DNA of 64,000 bases from Buchnera aphidicola (Acyrthosiphon lactucae). Lineage in GTDB: Bacteria > Pseudomonadota > Gammaproteobacteria > Enterobacterales > Enterobacteriaceae. The stretch is taken from the NCBI RefSeq assembly GCF_005083565.1, contig NZ_CP034891.1, positions 186,001-250,000 on the forward strand. The letters run 5' to 3'. Under the pieces are notes generated by a model. That model saw nothing but the letters and a program-made list of their open reading frames with translations. It was not told where the DNA came from and ran no database searches. Numbering within the stretch: the first letter of the stretch is position 1; every line of letters starts with the position of its first letter. Of this stretch, positions 40,660 through 50,318 are shown one piece after another. Position numbers and translations under genes: made by a program.

Positions 40660-41868
40660 GTGGATATAGAAGTAAAAATGCCTGATATTGGGTTAGAAGA
40701 AGTAGAAGTAATTGAAATATTAGTTAATAACAATGAAAAAGTAGAACCAGAGCAAGGGCTAATAACTGTGGAAGGAGATAAAACTTCTATGGAAATACCC
40801 TCACCTACATCAGGTATTGTAAAAAATATTTATATAAAAATTGGTGATAAAATTCGAACTAATTCTCTTATCATGATGTTTGAAGTTAATAACTTTAATT
40901 CTAATATACAGAAAAAAGAAGAAAATCATTTAGATGAAAATATTAATTTAAATCTTGATAAAAAACTTAAAGAAGATATTTTTCCACATGCCACTCCAGT
41001 TATAAGACGTTTAGCACGTAATTTAAATATTGATTTATGTACTATTGTTGGTACTGGTCCTAAAAATAGGATTGTAAAAAAGGATATAGAATTATATCAA
41101 AATAAAATTAAAAAAAAATTTTTAGAAGAAAAAAGTAAAATTTGTACTAATAATGATAATCAATCGAAAGAAGAAGAGTATGAATTAAATAATATTCAAA
41201 AAATAATTGGTCATAATCTACATCAGAATTGGATAAATATACCTCATGTAACACAATTTGATGAAGTTGATATTACTATATTAGAAAAATTTCGTCAAAA
41301 ATATAATAATGAAAATAAAAATCAAAAAAAAACAAGTAATAAGATTACAATATTAGTTTTTATAATTAAAGTAATTGCATATGCATTAGAAAAATTTCCT
41401 ATTTTTAATAGTTCTTTAACTTCTCATAATAAAAAAATTATTTTAAAAAAATATATTAACATCGGATTTGCTATAGATGTTGACAATGATTTATTTGTTC
41501 CTGTATTAAAAGACGTTAATAAAAAAAATATTGAACAATTATCTTTTGAATTAATGTTACTATCAGAAAAAGCCCGAAAAAGAAAATTAAATATTTCAGA
41601 TCAGACAGGAGGGTGTTTTACAGTATCTAATTTAGGAGGTATTGGGGGGAGTTGGTTTTCTCCGATTATCAATGCACCTGAAGTAGCAATTCTTGGAATT
41701 TCAAAATCTCAGATAAAACCCTTATGGAATGGAAATGAATTTATTCCATCTTTAATGTTACCATTATCTTTATCTTATGATCATCGTGTAATTAATGGGG
41801 CTTATGCAGCGCATTTTATCACATTTATTAGAAAAATTTTATCTGATATACATTTTTTAATCATGTGA
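40660..41868 (+). CDS. aceF: Pyruvate dehydrogenase E2, single lipoyl domain
   Basis: AceF transfers the acetyl group to CoA and forms the core of the complex. The start is GTG at 40660, preceded by GAGAGG; MDIEVKMPDIG matches E. coli MAIEIKVPDIG, and the in-frame TTG at 40642 overlaps the end of aceE. It has 402 residues against 630 in E. coli. There is one lipoyl domain (1-75, lipoyl Lys41 in EGDKTSME) instead of three, then the E1/E3-binding domain (ATPVIRRLARNLNI), then the catalytic domain ending in DHRVINGA. The active-site His is about 375; the E. coli Asp four residues on is Asn, as in Azotobacter E2p. Confidence 0.97.
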   Translation: MDIEVKMPDIGLEEVEVIEILVNNNEKVEPEQGLITVEGDKTSMEIPSPTSGIVKNIYIKIGDKIRTNSLIMMFEVNNFNSNIQKKEENHLDENINLNLDKKLKEDIFPHATPVIRRLARNLNIDLCTIVGTGPKNRIVKKDIELYQNKIKKKFLEEKSKICTNNDNQSKEEEYELNNIQKIIGHNLHQNWINIPHVTQFDEVDITILEKFRQKYNNENKNQKKTSNKITILVFIIKVIAYALEKFPIFNSSLTSHNKKIILKKYINIGFAIDVDNDLFVPVLKDVNKKNIEQLSFELMLLSEKARKRKLNISDQTGGCFTVSNLGGIGGSWFSPIINAPEVAILGISKSQIKPLWNGNEFIPSLMLPLSLSYDHRVINGAYAAHFITFIRKILSDIHFLIM

Positions 41869-41916
41869 TTTTTATGTATTTAAAATTATTGAAATATTAC
41901 TTAATAAGAGGTTATA

Positions 41917-43338
41917 ATGCATCAAAAAATTTACGCACAAGTTGCAATTATTGGATCAGGTCCATCAGGTTATTCTGCAGCTTTTCGTTGTGCAGATTTA
42001 GGTTTAGATACTGTTTTGATAGAACGTTATAATAAATTAGGAGGTGTTTGTTTAAATGTTGGTTGTATTCCGTCAAAAGCGTTATTGCATATAGCTAAAG
42101 TTATTAAAGAAGCTAAAGAATTATATAAAACAGGCGTTTCTTTTAGTGAACCCATAGTTGATATTGAAAAAATTAAAAATTGGAAAGAAAATGTTATAAA
42201 TCAACTAACAAATGGTTTATCTAGTATGAGAAAAAAAAGAAAAATAAGAATTTTTCAAGGAAATGCTATTTTTGATACTGATAAAAGTCTTTTTGTAACA
42301 AGTAAAGAAGATAGATTTTCTATTTTTTTTGATCATGCAATTATTGCAACAGGTTCTAAACCAATTAAAATTTCTTCGATACCTAATGATGATATAAGAA
42401 TTTGGGATTCAACTGATGCATTATCATTTAAAACAATACCCAATCGTTTTTTAATTATAGGAAGTGGTATTATTGGTTTAGAAATGGCTACAATATATAG
42501 TGCATTAGGTTCAAAAGTTGATATTATTGATCGATTTAATCATTTTCTTCCTGCAGTAGATAAAGATATTACTAATGTATATATAAAATCTATTAATCAA
42601 AGATTTAATTTAATGTTGAATACTCATATAGATAAAATTGAACTAAAAGAAAATGGATTAACAGTAGATATAGTACAAGAAAATATTTCTAAAAAAAATG
42701 TATTTTATGATGCTGTATTAGTAGCAATAGGTAGGACTCCTAATATTGATACATTGAAATTAGATAAAATAGGATTGAAAATAAATAGTTTAGGTTTTAT
42801 TGATGTGGATAAGCAGTTAAAAACAAATATACCTCATATTTATGCTATTGGTGATGTAACTGGTGCACCTATGTTAGCTCATAAAGGAGTTCATGAAGGT
42901 CATATTGCCGCAGAAGTTATTTCTGGTAAACAACATTATTTTGAACCCAAAGTAATCCCATCAATAGCATATACTGAACCTGAAATTGCTTGGGTTGGAT
43001 TAAATGAAAAACAAGCTAAAAAAGAAAATATAAATTATGAAATTGCAAATTTTCCTTGGAGTGCATCAGGAAGAGCTATTGCTTCAAACTGTAGTACAGG
43101 TATGACAAAATTAATTTTTAATAAAGAAAATAATAAAATTATTGGTGGTTCTATAGTAGGGACAAATGCTGGAGAATTAATTGGTGAAGTTGGACTTGCT
43201 ATTGAAATGGGATGCGATGCTGAAGATATTGCATTAACTATTCATGCCCATCCTACTTTATATGAATCAATCGGTTTATCTGCAGAAATTTTTCAGGGTA
43301 CAGCAACAGATGTATTAAATGTTAAATTTAATAAATAA
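41917..43338 (+). CDS. lpd: Dihydrolipoamide dehydrogenase (E3)
   Basis: Lpd reoxidises the lipoyl groups of PDH (and of 2-oxoglutarate dehydrogenase and glycine cleavage when present), passing electrons through FAD to NAD+. The FAD loop is IIGSGPSGYSAA. The redox disulfide is GGVCLNVGCIPSK, the NAD loop IGSGIIGLEMATIY, and the dimer-interface His-Glu pair AHPTLYESIG. Its 473 residues match E. coli (474). AAGAGG lies before the ATG. Confidence 0.98.
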   Translation: MHQKIYAQVAIIGSGPSGYSAAFRCADLGLDTVLIERYNKLGGVCLNVGCIPSKALLHIAKVIKEAKELYKTGVSFSEPIVDIEKIKNWKENVINQLTNGLSSMRKKRKIRIFQGNAIFDTDKSLFVTSKEDRFSIFFDHAIIATGSKPIKISSIPNDDIRIWDSTDALSFKTIPNRFLIIGSGIIGLEMATIYSALGSKVDIIDRFNHFLPAVDKDITNVYIKSINQRFNLMLNTHIDKIELKENGLTVDIVQENISKKNVFYDAVLVAIGRTPNIDTLKLDKIGLKINSLGFIDVDKQLKTNIPHIYAIGDVTGAPMLAHKGVHEGHIAAEVISGKQHYFEPKVIPSIAYTEPEIAWVGLNEKQAKKENINYEIANFPWSASGRAIASNCSTGMTKLIFNKENNKIIGGSIVGTNAGELIGEVGLAIEMGCDAEDIALTIHAHPTLYESIGLSAEIFQGTATDVLNVKFNK

Positions 43339-43385
43339 TTATTGATTTTTTAAAAGCTCTATTTTTATATTAATAAAATTTTTTC

Positions 43386-43436
43386 AGAAAAAGAAAAGAT
43401 TATAGAAATTAATCTTCTATAATCTTTTCTTTTTCT
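43386..43436. terminator. Perfect 22-bp hairpin between lpd and speD
   Basis: Positions 43386-43407 are perfectly complementary to 43415-43436 around a seven-base loop, and A and T runs at the ends serve either strand. It lies between the convergent lpd and speD genes and is the longest perfect hairpin I found in the window. Confidence 0.75.
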
Positions 43437-43486
43437 AAAAAAAATTACTAATTCTGCATTACTATTAAATTTTTAAACACATACTA

Positions 43487-44287
43487 CTAGATAGAATCTA
43501 TCATAGATATATTGCGTCCATAATAAATTTCACGCATTTCCCTCCAAAGTAAATTGACAATATTAGAACGTTCCTCTTTTTTTAGATCTTTTAAATCAAT
43601 ATTAAATAAATAATTATTTAAATGAAATTCTCTTAATAACATTCGAGTATGAAAAATATTTTCTTGATATACATTTACATCTACCATATCATACATTGAT
43701 TTTATATCATTTGACATAAAATTCTGAATAGAGTTTATTTTATGATCAATAAAATGTTTTACCCCGTCAATATCTCTAGTAAATCCCCGAACGCGATATT
43801 CAATTGTGACAATATCTGATTCTAATTGATGTATAAGATAGTTCAATGCATTCAAAGGTGATATAATTCCACATGTTGAAACTTCTATATCAGCTCGAAA
43901 AGTACAAATTCCACTTTGAGGATGACTTTCTGGATATGTATGTACACAAATATGGCTTTTATCTAAATGAGCTAGTACAGAAGATGATACAATTTTATTG
44001 TTTAAAACATTTATTTTCTCTATATTAATCGGTTCTTCACATACTAAAATAGTTACACTTGCACCCTGAGGTTCATAATCTTGATGGAATATATTTAAAA
44101 CATTAGCACCAATAATCGAACAAGTTTCTTTTAAAATTTTAGTTAATCTAATAGCATTATATTGTTCATCAATATAAGCAATATAACTATTACGTGAATC
44201 GTTAGTATTCGCATAGCAAATATCATAGATACAAAAACTTAGGCTTTTAGTTAAGTTATTAAAGCCATATAATTTTAGTTTTTGCAA
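43487..44287 (-). CDS. speD: S-adenosylmethionine decarboxylase
   Basis: SpeD makes decarboxylated SAM, the aminopropyl donor for spermidine. The proenzyme cuts itself before the serine of [15 protein letters not shown] (about Ser111), which becomes the pyruvoyl group. The other conserved parts are [10 protein letters not shown] and [13 protein letters not shown]. Its 266 residues match E. coli (264). It follows speE by 27 bases, as in E. coli. Spermidine is the main polyamine reported for Buchnera, whose putrescine must come from elsewhere because speA, speB and speC are not in this window. Confidence 0.97.
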   Translation of the reverse strand: MQKLKLYGFNNLTKSLSFCIYDICYANTNDSRNSYIAYIDEQYNAIRLTKILKETCSIIGANVLNIFHQDYEPQGASVTILVCEEPINIEKINVLNNKIVSSSVLAHLDKSHICVHTYPESHPQSGICTFRADIEVSTCGIISPLNALNYLIHQLESDIVTIEYRVRGFTRDIDGVKHFIDHKINSIQNFMSNDIKSMYDMVDVNVYQENIFHTRMLLREFHLNNYLFNIDLKDLKKEERSNIVNLLWREMREIYYGRNISMIDSI

Positions 44288-44314
44288 TTTAATTACTCTC
44301 CTATGAAAGGATTT

Positions 44315-45175
44315 TTAACTTTCATTTAATGCATTAAGAATATATTGAGGTAAATAAAAACTACTTATATGAATTTTAGCGTTATAGTAATTAAAAGCTA
44401 ATTTTGTATTTTTTATGCGTGATTGTATATTTATAAAACTATTTTTACGAAATTCTATATTATTAGTACCCCATGCAAACATCATAATTCCACCATAATA
44501 AGTGGGAATATTTGCTTGATAAAATTTTGTATCATAAAAATATTTTTTTAAATTTTTATAAGTAAGAATAGTTTCATTTTTTTGAAGAAAGAAAATACCA
44601 TTTTGCGCTACAAAAATTCCGTTTTGTGTAAGACAATTCTTACAATTAAAATAAAATTCTGAAATAAATAAATTTTTTCCACATCCAACTGGATCTGTAG
44701 AATCTGATATGATTAAGTCAAATTTCTCTTTAGTATTCTTTGTAAAATTTAAACCATCATCAATAACTAGTTTTAATCGAGAATCTTCATAAGCATTATT
44801 GCTATGATTTGGAAAATATTTTTTACATAAATTAATGATATTAATATCAATTTCCACCATAGTAATTTTTTTAATATTTTTATGTCTACATACTTCACGA
44901 AGTATACCTCCATCACCTCCGCCTATGATTAATACGTTTTTTATTGAACCATGAGCAAATATGGGTATATGAGTTAACATTTCATGATATATAAATTCAT
45001 CATTTTCAGTTGTTTGAACAATATCATCTATTACCATAATTTTGCCAAATATAGAATTTTGAAAAATCATCACTTTGTGATGAGGAGTTTTTTTTTTATA
45101 TATTAACTTTTCAATTAGAAAATATTGTCCAAGATGACAATAAAGTTTTTCATGCCATATTTTTTTCTGATCCAT
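44315..45175 (-). CDS. speE: Spermidine synthase
   Basis: SpeE transfers the aminopropyl group to putrescine and releases methylthioadenosine. It keeps the IIGGGDGGILRE nucleotide loop, MVEID, the catalytic SDSTDPVG and YYGGIMMFAWG. Its 286 residues match E. coli (288). Near the start, TATAAAAAAAAAACT holds an A10 run (45088-45097) that stays in frame. mtn, 266 bases upstream on the same strand, encodes the enzyme that removes the by-product. The spacer 45176-45441 holds nothing that I recognise. Confidence 0.97.
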   Translation of the reverse strand: MDQKKIWHEKLYCHLGQYFLIEKLIYKKKTPHHKVMIFQNSIFGKIMVIDDIVQTTENDEFIYHEMLTHIPIFAHGSIKNVLIIGGGDGGILREVCRHKNIKKITMVEIDINIINLCKKYFPNHSNNAYEDSRLKLVIDDGLNFTKNTKEKFDLIISDSTDPVGCGKNLFISEFYFNCKNCLTQNGIFVAQNGIFFLQKNETILTYKNLKKYFYDTKFYQANIPTYYGGIMMFAWGTNNIEFRKNSFINIQSRIKNTKLAFNYYNAKIHISSFYLPQYILNALNES

Positions 45176-45441
45176 GGGTATATTTGTATATCCTATAAAA
45201 TTTAACCTTATAGATGATTTTGGGATTAATAAAAAATTACGATTATTATGAAATAGTAGATTTTATTTTCGGAATTTTAAAAAGAAGAATAATAATTTTT
45301 GTAAAAATGAATTTCTTACTTATATCACAAATTTTTTATGAAAATTTTTAAAAAAATGAAAATTATGAAAAAATTATCTTAATAGAGGTTATCAAAAATA
45401 ATATAAGAATGCTATTATTTATTAAATAGATTACATGATAT

Positions 45442-46140
45442 TTATATATTGATTAGATTTTCTAAAATTATTTTTAAAAATTTAGAAAATTGAAATGATG
45501 CAATTGAAATATTTTTTTTAAAATTTAAAGTGGCATTATTATCAGATAAATCAGAAATAGATTTTATAACGATAAGAGGAATTTTAAATTTGTAGCAAAC
45601 TTGAGCTATTGCAGCAGATTCCATTTCAACAGCTATTGCAGAAGGAAAGTGATTTTTTAAACTTTTTATGCGTAAATTTTCTCTAATAAATGAGTCTCCG
45701 CTAATAATTAGTCCTTTTGTAAATTTTAATTCATATTTATAAGAATTCTGTTTACAAAATTTATATATTTTTTTGTTAATTATAAAATTTTTTGGGTATT
45801 GAGGTATTTGCCCTCGAAAATATCCAAAATTTGTTAAGTCTACATCATAATAACATGTTTTATCAGGTATAATAATGTCACCAATTTTTAATAATGAACT
45901 TAAACTTCCAGCAGAACCGCTATTAACAATCATATCTGGTTGATATAAATTAATAAGAATCATGGTTGCGATACTAGCTGAAACTTTTCCTATTCCTGAT
46001 TGTATTAAAAAAATATCATTTTTTTGAAATTTTGCTATATGAATTTTGTAATTTTCAATTTTTTTCTCTATATATGGTTTTATTATTTTTTTAATTGTTT
46101 CAGTCTCTTGACTTATAGCGCTTATTATTCCAATTTTCAT
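45442..46140 (-). CDS. mtn: 5'-methylthioadenosine/S-adenosylhomocysteine nucleosidase
   Basis: Mtn (Pfs) hydrolyses methylthioadenosine and S-adenosylhomocysteine to adenine and the thio-sugar, which prevents inhibition of SpeE and methyltransferases. The ATG at 46140 gives MKIGIISA and 232 residues, the E. coli length; an upstream in-frame ATG at 46179 adds 13 unrelated residues. Motifs are NSGSAGSL, AVEMESAAIAQVC (substrate glutamate) and KSISDLSDN with the catalytic aspartate. Confidence 0.95.
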   Translation of the reverse strand: MKIGIISAISQETETIKKIIKPYIEKKIENYKIHIAKFQKNDIFLIQSGIGKVSASIATMILINLYQPDMIVNSGSAGSLSSLLKIGDIIIPDKTCYYDVDLTNFGYFRGQIPQYPKNFIINKKIYKFCKQNSYKYELKFTKGLIISGDSFIRENLRIKSLKNHFPSAIAVEMESAAIAQVCYKFKIPLIVIKSISDLSDNNATLNFKKNISIASFQFSKFLKIILENLINI

Positions 46141-46205
46141 TTTAATATGATTTATGTTGAATGATAAAAAATCATACAAGATTATTTAATATATCTTGTT
46201 ATATT

Positions 46206-46550
46206 TTAAATACTAAATGATGAACCACATCCACATGTATTTTTTGCATTTGGATTAGAAACTATAAACTTAGAACCTTCTAGGTTTTCTAAATAATCTA
46301 TTTGACCACCATATAAATACTGCAAACTAATAGGATCAATAATTAATGAAATATCTGATTGAGTGATGATAATATCATCTTCGTTTATTAATGAATCAAA
46401 AATAAACTGATATTGAAAACCACTACATCCACCCCCAATTATATAAATTCTTAGTTTTAAACTATTATTCTCTTGTATTTCCATAAGATGTTTTATTTTT
46501 TTAATTGCTTTTTCAGTAAATTTAAGATAATCTTTAGAAGATTTTTCCAT
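46206..46550 (-). CDS. erpA: Iron-sulfur cluster insertion protein ErpA
   Basis: ErpA is an A-type Fe-S carrier that delivers clusters to apoproteins (in E. coli essential for respiration through IspG/IspH maturation). The three cysteines are in GGGCSGFQY and the ending [10 protein letters not shown]. The ATG at 46550 gives 114 residues, as in E. coli; the one at 46583 adds 11 without homology. It lies between mtn and ftsZ. Upstream is a GC-rich inverted repeat (46673-46706). Confidence 0.95.
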   Translation of the reverse strand: MEKSSKDYLKFTEKAIKKIKHLMEIQENNSLKLRIYIIGGGCSGFQYQFIFDSLINEDDIIITQSDISLIIDPISLQYLYGGQIDYLENLEGSKFIVSNPNAKNTCGCGSSFSI

Positions 46551-46672
46551 TTTTATTTTATTCTCATAATTTTTTAAATGCATATATATTTGACATAGAT
46601 GTTCTATTTTAATTTTACCATAAATAAATATTTTTTAAATATTTTATATTTTTTTAATTTATAGTATGTCCA

Positions 46673-46706
46673 TGCGCCGATAAAAAATACAGTCATTATT
46701 GGCGCA
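46673..46706. repeat. GC-rich inverted repeat between ftsZ and erpA
   Basis: TGCGCCGATAA (46673-46683) pairs over 11 positions with TTATTGGCGCA (46696-46706), with one G-U on the plus strand and a 12-base loop. The six-base GC-rich core is striking in a spacer that is otherwise nearly all A/T. There is no T run after it on either strand, so it is not a classical terminator. Confidence 0.7.
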
Positions 46707-46786
46707 GGTTATTAAGGATAATAATATTATTAGTTAATACTGAATTCAATTTTTTTTAAAGGGATGTCTAAAAAAACTTAAAAAAA

Positions 46787-47941
46787 TTAATCTGCTCTTT
46801 TACGAAGAAAAGATGGAATATCTAAATATTCTGGTTGTTTTTTAATTTTTTCCTCTGAATTTTTTATTTCTTTTTTTATAATTTTTTTATCTATTTTTGT
46901 TGGAGAGATATTTAAATATTGATAACGATAATCCATTAAAACTTCTCGAGAAGATTTGTTTTTTATTTGATTAATTTCCGCATTTTTTTCTATTCCAATA
47001 CCAGTAGCAACAACTGTTACACGAAGAGAATCATTCATATCAGGATCTAAAGAAGTACCTATAACAACTGTTGCATTATCTGAAGAAAAAGATCTAATAG
47101 TATTTCCAACTGTTTCGAATTCATCTAATTTTAAATCAAAACCAGCAGTAATATTAACTAATACACCGCGTGCACCAGATAAATCTATATCTTCTAGTAA
47201 AGGACTAGATATAGCTATTTCTGCAGCTTCTTCTGCACGATTTTCTCCAGAAGATATTCCAGTTCCCATCATTGCATATCCCATTTCTACCATTACAGTA
47301 CGTACATCAGCAAAATCTACATTCATCAATCCAGGCCTTGTAATTAATTCAGCAATTCCTTGTACTGCTCCTTTCAAAACGTTATTAGCTGCACTAAAAG
47401 CATCAAGTAAAGAAATTCCTCGACTTAGAACTTTTAATAATTTATCATTAGGAATTGTAATTAAAGAATCTACATATTTTGATAGTTCAATTATGCCTTG
47501 TTCTGCCACTATGGTTCTTTTTTTACCTTCGAAATTGAAGGGTTTTGTTACTACAGCAACAGTTAAAATACCTAATTCTTTTGCAATTTCTGCTACTACA
47601 GGAGCAGCTCCAGTTCCAGTTCCTCCTCCCATACCAGCTGCTATAAAAACCATGTCAGAACCATCTAATGCGGATTTTAGTAGTTCTTTATCTTCTTCTG
47701 CCGAATTACGTCCAATTTCTGGATTAGCTCCAGCACCTAATCCTTTTGTTATATTATTACCTATTTGTATAGTTTGTCCTACTTCTATTTTTCTTAAGGC
47801 TTGTGCATCAGTATTCACTGCAAAAAATTCAACACCTTCAATACGTTCTCTAACCATATGTTCTACTGCATTTCCACCTCCACCTCCGACACCAATTACT
47901 TTAATTATTGCGTTATTACTTAATTCTGCAGGTTCAAACAT
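46787..47941 (-). CDS. ftsZ: Cell division GTPase FtsZ
   Basis: FtsZ forms the cytokinetic ring. Its 384 residues match E. coli (383). The tubulin signature is [22 protein letters not shown] and the synergy loop region [11 protein letters not shown] are intact. The variable linker is short and Lys/Glu-rich. The C-terminal peptide [12 protein letters not shown] that binds FtsA and ZipA is kept. Last gene of the dcw cluster; lpxC, next in E. coli, is absent, which agrees with loss of lipopolysaccharide in Buchnera. Confidence 0.98.
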   Translation of the reverse strand: MFEPAELSNNAIIKVIGVGGGGGNAVEHMVRERIEGVEFFAVNTDAQALRKIEVGQTIQIGNNITKGLGAGANPEIGRNSAEEDKELLKSALDGSDMVFIAAGMGGGTGTGAAPVVAEIAKELGILTVAVVTKPFNFEGKKRTIVAEQGIIELSKYVDSLITIPNDKLLKVLSRGISLLDAFSAANNVLKGAVQGIAELITRPGLMNVDFADVRTVMVEMGYAMMGTGISSGENRAEEAAEIAISSPLLEDIDLSGARGVLVNITAGFDLKLDEFETVGNTIRSFSSDNATVVIGTSLDPDMNDSLRVTVVATGIGIEKNAEINQIKNKSSREVLMDYRYQYLNISPTKIDKKIIKKEIKNSEEKIKKQPEYLDIPSFLRKRAD

Positions 47942-47995
47942 GATTTATTTCCATTATATATCTATATTTTATAAAGTTTTAAGTATAATATATTT

Positions 47996-49252
47996 TTAAA
48001 ACTCTTTTTTAAACCAATTATTAATTTGTTTAAACATTTTTTTAAGAAAAGAAATTTCTTTGTTTTTTTTATCAATGTTTATATAAGATTCTTTTCCATA
48101 ATGTAATAAACCAATTACTGTTGAATAATTTGATTCAGTTATGTTTTCTATTAATCCAGAAATATTAAAAGGTTTAGCAATTCGTATTTTTTTATTAAAA
48201 ATTTTTTCTGCACAGTCGCTTAAATATGAAATTTTTGACCCACCTCCAGTAAGTACTATGCCACTTAATAACTCATATTTTTCTCCTCCTTTATGAAGTT
48301 TTTTCTGTATATCAACAATCTTATCTTGTACCAAAGATAATAATTCAATATATCTAGATTCAATGACTTCTATTAATGTATCTTCTTGAAAAGTATTTTG
48401 AAAATTATTATTAGTATCAGACAAATCAATATTTTTTGATAATCCTAAAGATGGTTTTTTTATAGAACCATACTTAATTTTCATATTTTCTGCATCATAG
48501 TAAGAAGAACTAAAAGCATAGGATATATCACTAGTTACAATATTTCCAGCGTATGGTATAACTTGGCTATATTGTATAGAACCATTAATATAAATAGTAA
48601 AATCTATTGTTCCTCCACCTATATCAATCATACATACGCCAAGATTGCATTCATCTTCAGTTAAAACAGCTTTACTTGAAGCGAGGCCTGAAAAAATAAC
48701 TTGATCAACTTTTACATCGCATTTTTCTACAGCTTTAATAATATTTTTAGCCATATTTTTATGACAAGTAATTAAATGAACTCTTACTTGCATACGAACT
48801 CCAGATAAACCTATAGGATTTTTTATTCCAGATTGTTGATCAATTGAGTATTCTTGAGGTATTACATGTAATATATGATGTTCATTAGGAATTTGAACAG
48901 ATTTTGCAATGTGTATTACATTTTCTAGATCTTCTTTTGTTACTTCATCTTCAGAAATTGGAATTATACCTATTTCGTTTTGACAGTGAATATATTTGTT
49001 AGATAAAGATAGATATACAGAAGTAATTTGACAATCTGCCATAATTTCAGCTTTATTAATAGATTCTTGTATACATGAAACTATTAAATCTAAATTATTT
49101 ATTCTACCTTTATCTATGCCTTTAGATGCACAAGTTCCAAATCCAATAATTTTAATAGTGTTATCTGTTAATATTTCTCCTACCAAAGTTACGACTTTAG
49201 TAGTACCAACTTCTAATCCGACTACTAATTTTCTGTCTTTTGATATGATCAT
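47996..49252 (-). CDS. ftsA: Cell division protein FtsA
   Basis: FtsA is an actin-like ATPase that ties FtsZ to the membrane. Its 418 residues match E. coli (420). VVGLEVGTTKV (phosphate 1), MIDIGGGTIDFT (phosphate 2) and VLTGGGSKISYL (adenosine) are present. The C-terminal amphipathic membrane helix is kept as FLKKMFKQINNWFKKEF. ftsQ, which lies between ddlB and ftsA in E. coli, is missing; only 146 bases separate the ddlB end from ftsA. Confidence 0.97.
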   Translation of the reverse strand: MIISKDRKLVVGLEVGTTKVVTLVGEILTDNTIKIIGFGTCASKGIDKGRINNLDLIVSCIQESINKAEIMADCQITSVYLSLSNKYIHCQNEIGIIPISEDEVTKEDLENVIHIAKSVQIPNEHHILHVIPQEYSIDQQSGIKNPIGLSGVRMQVRVHLITCHKNMAKNIIKAVEKCDVKVDQVIFSGLASSKAVLTEDECNLGVCMIDIGGGTIDFTIYINGSIQYSQVIPYAGNIVTSDISYAFSSSYYDAENMKIKYGSIKKPSLGLSKNIDLSDTNNNFQNTFQEDTLIEVIESRYIELLSLVQDKIVDIQKKLHKGGEKYELLSGIVLTGGGSKISYLSDCAEKIFNKKIRIAKPFNISGLIENITESNYSTVIGLLHYGKESYINIDKKNKEISFLKKMFKQINNWFKKEF

Positions 49253-49398
49253 TATTTTTTAGCCTGTACTTTATTACTTTAGTCATTTCTTTTTTTAAAT
49301 TAGCTAATTTCTTATTTTTTTATATATTTAAGTATAAAAGTCACATTAATATTTTTTAAAAACAAACTATTCTAGTTAACTTTATTTTGAAACAAATT

Positions 49399-50318
49399 TT
49401 AATTATTCATATTTAAAATTAATAAGACTAGTTCATCAAATGATATTCCTATTTCTTTTGCGGACATTGGAACTAAACTTCTATTTGTCATACCAGGTAT
49501 AGTATTTACTTCTAATAACCAAAATTTATTTTGATTATCTAATATAAAATCAATTCTCCCACATCCACTACATCCTAGTGTATTCCATGCTAAGATTGCT
49601 ATTTTTTTTAGTTCTGTTTCTTGAGTTGTATTTAATCCACTTGGACATAAATATTGAGTAGAAGAAGATATATATTTAGCATTATAATCATAAAAATTAT
49701 TTTTAGTAGAAATATGAATAGAAGGTAATATCTTTTCACCTAGAATAGATACTGTATATTCTTTTCCTTTTATAAATTTTTCAATAAGAATATTATCATC
49801 ATAATTAAAAGCTTTTTTTATAGCATTATTAAGTTCTTCAAGACAAGATACTAGTGTTATACCTATACTTGATCCTTGACTATTTGGCTTAATTAAAAGA
49901 GGAAATCCTAATTTTAATGTTTTTTTTAATATAGATTCATATAAAGATGGAGTATTTTTTTTTTTGAAAGATAAATATCAGGCGCTGTCAAAAGACCTTG
50001 AGATCTCCATAATAATTTAGTTCTAAATTTATCTATAGAAATTGAAGAAGACATAATTCCACTACCTGTATAAGGAATATTTAAATATTCAAGAACTCCT
50101 TGAATACTACCATCTTCACCACCTTTTCCATGTAATGAAATGTATACTTTATCAAAACCTTCTTTTTTTAACCGCATTATAGAATGATCACGTGTATCAA
50201 TTGGATGTGCATTTATTCCAGATTTTAATAAACTTTTAAGAATGGCATATCCTGATTTAATTGAAATTTTTCTTTCAGAAGATATTCCACCTAATAAAAC
50301 TGCTATTTTTTTTTTCAT
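49399..50318 (-). pseudogene. ddlB: D-alanine--D-alanine ligase DdlB, frameshifted in A11 run
   Basis: DdlB joins two D-Ala for the peptidoglycan stem. The first 125 or so codons are normal (VLLGGISSERKISI, HGKGGEDGSIQG, PYTGSG). The frame is lost in 11 A on the minus strand (49955-49965) and stops at 49926. In the other phase the remainder is fully open and conserved to TAA at 49399: GFPLLIKPNSQGSSIG, RIDFILD, LLEVNTIPGMTNRSLVPM. Twelve or nine A would restore a single frame of 306 residues, exactly the E. coli length. The intact distal part argues for retained function through slippage, a very recent mutation, or a homopolymer sequencing error. Start codon overlaps the murC stop by four bases. 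Confidence 0.9.
49955..49965 (-). repeat. A11 tract carrying the ddlB frameshift
   Basis: Eleven T on the plus strand, A on the coding strand. Twelve or nine would restore the frame. Confidence 0.9.

Noticed and set aside
41766..41800. Loss of the catalytic Asp in AceF (DHRVING instead of DHRVIDG) as a sign of inactivity
   Set aside because: Asn is found at this place in active E2p enzymes such as that of Azotobacter, so it is not evidence of inactivation.
47493..47999. Plus-strand open frame of 168 codons opposite ftsZ
   Set aside because: It is the mirror of the conserved ftsZ gene, with Pro/Ala-rich composition from its Gly codons and no homology.
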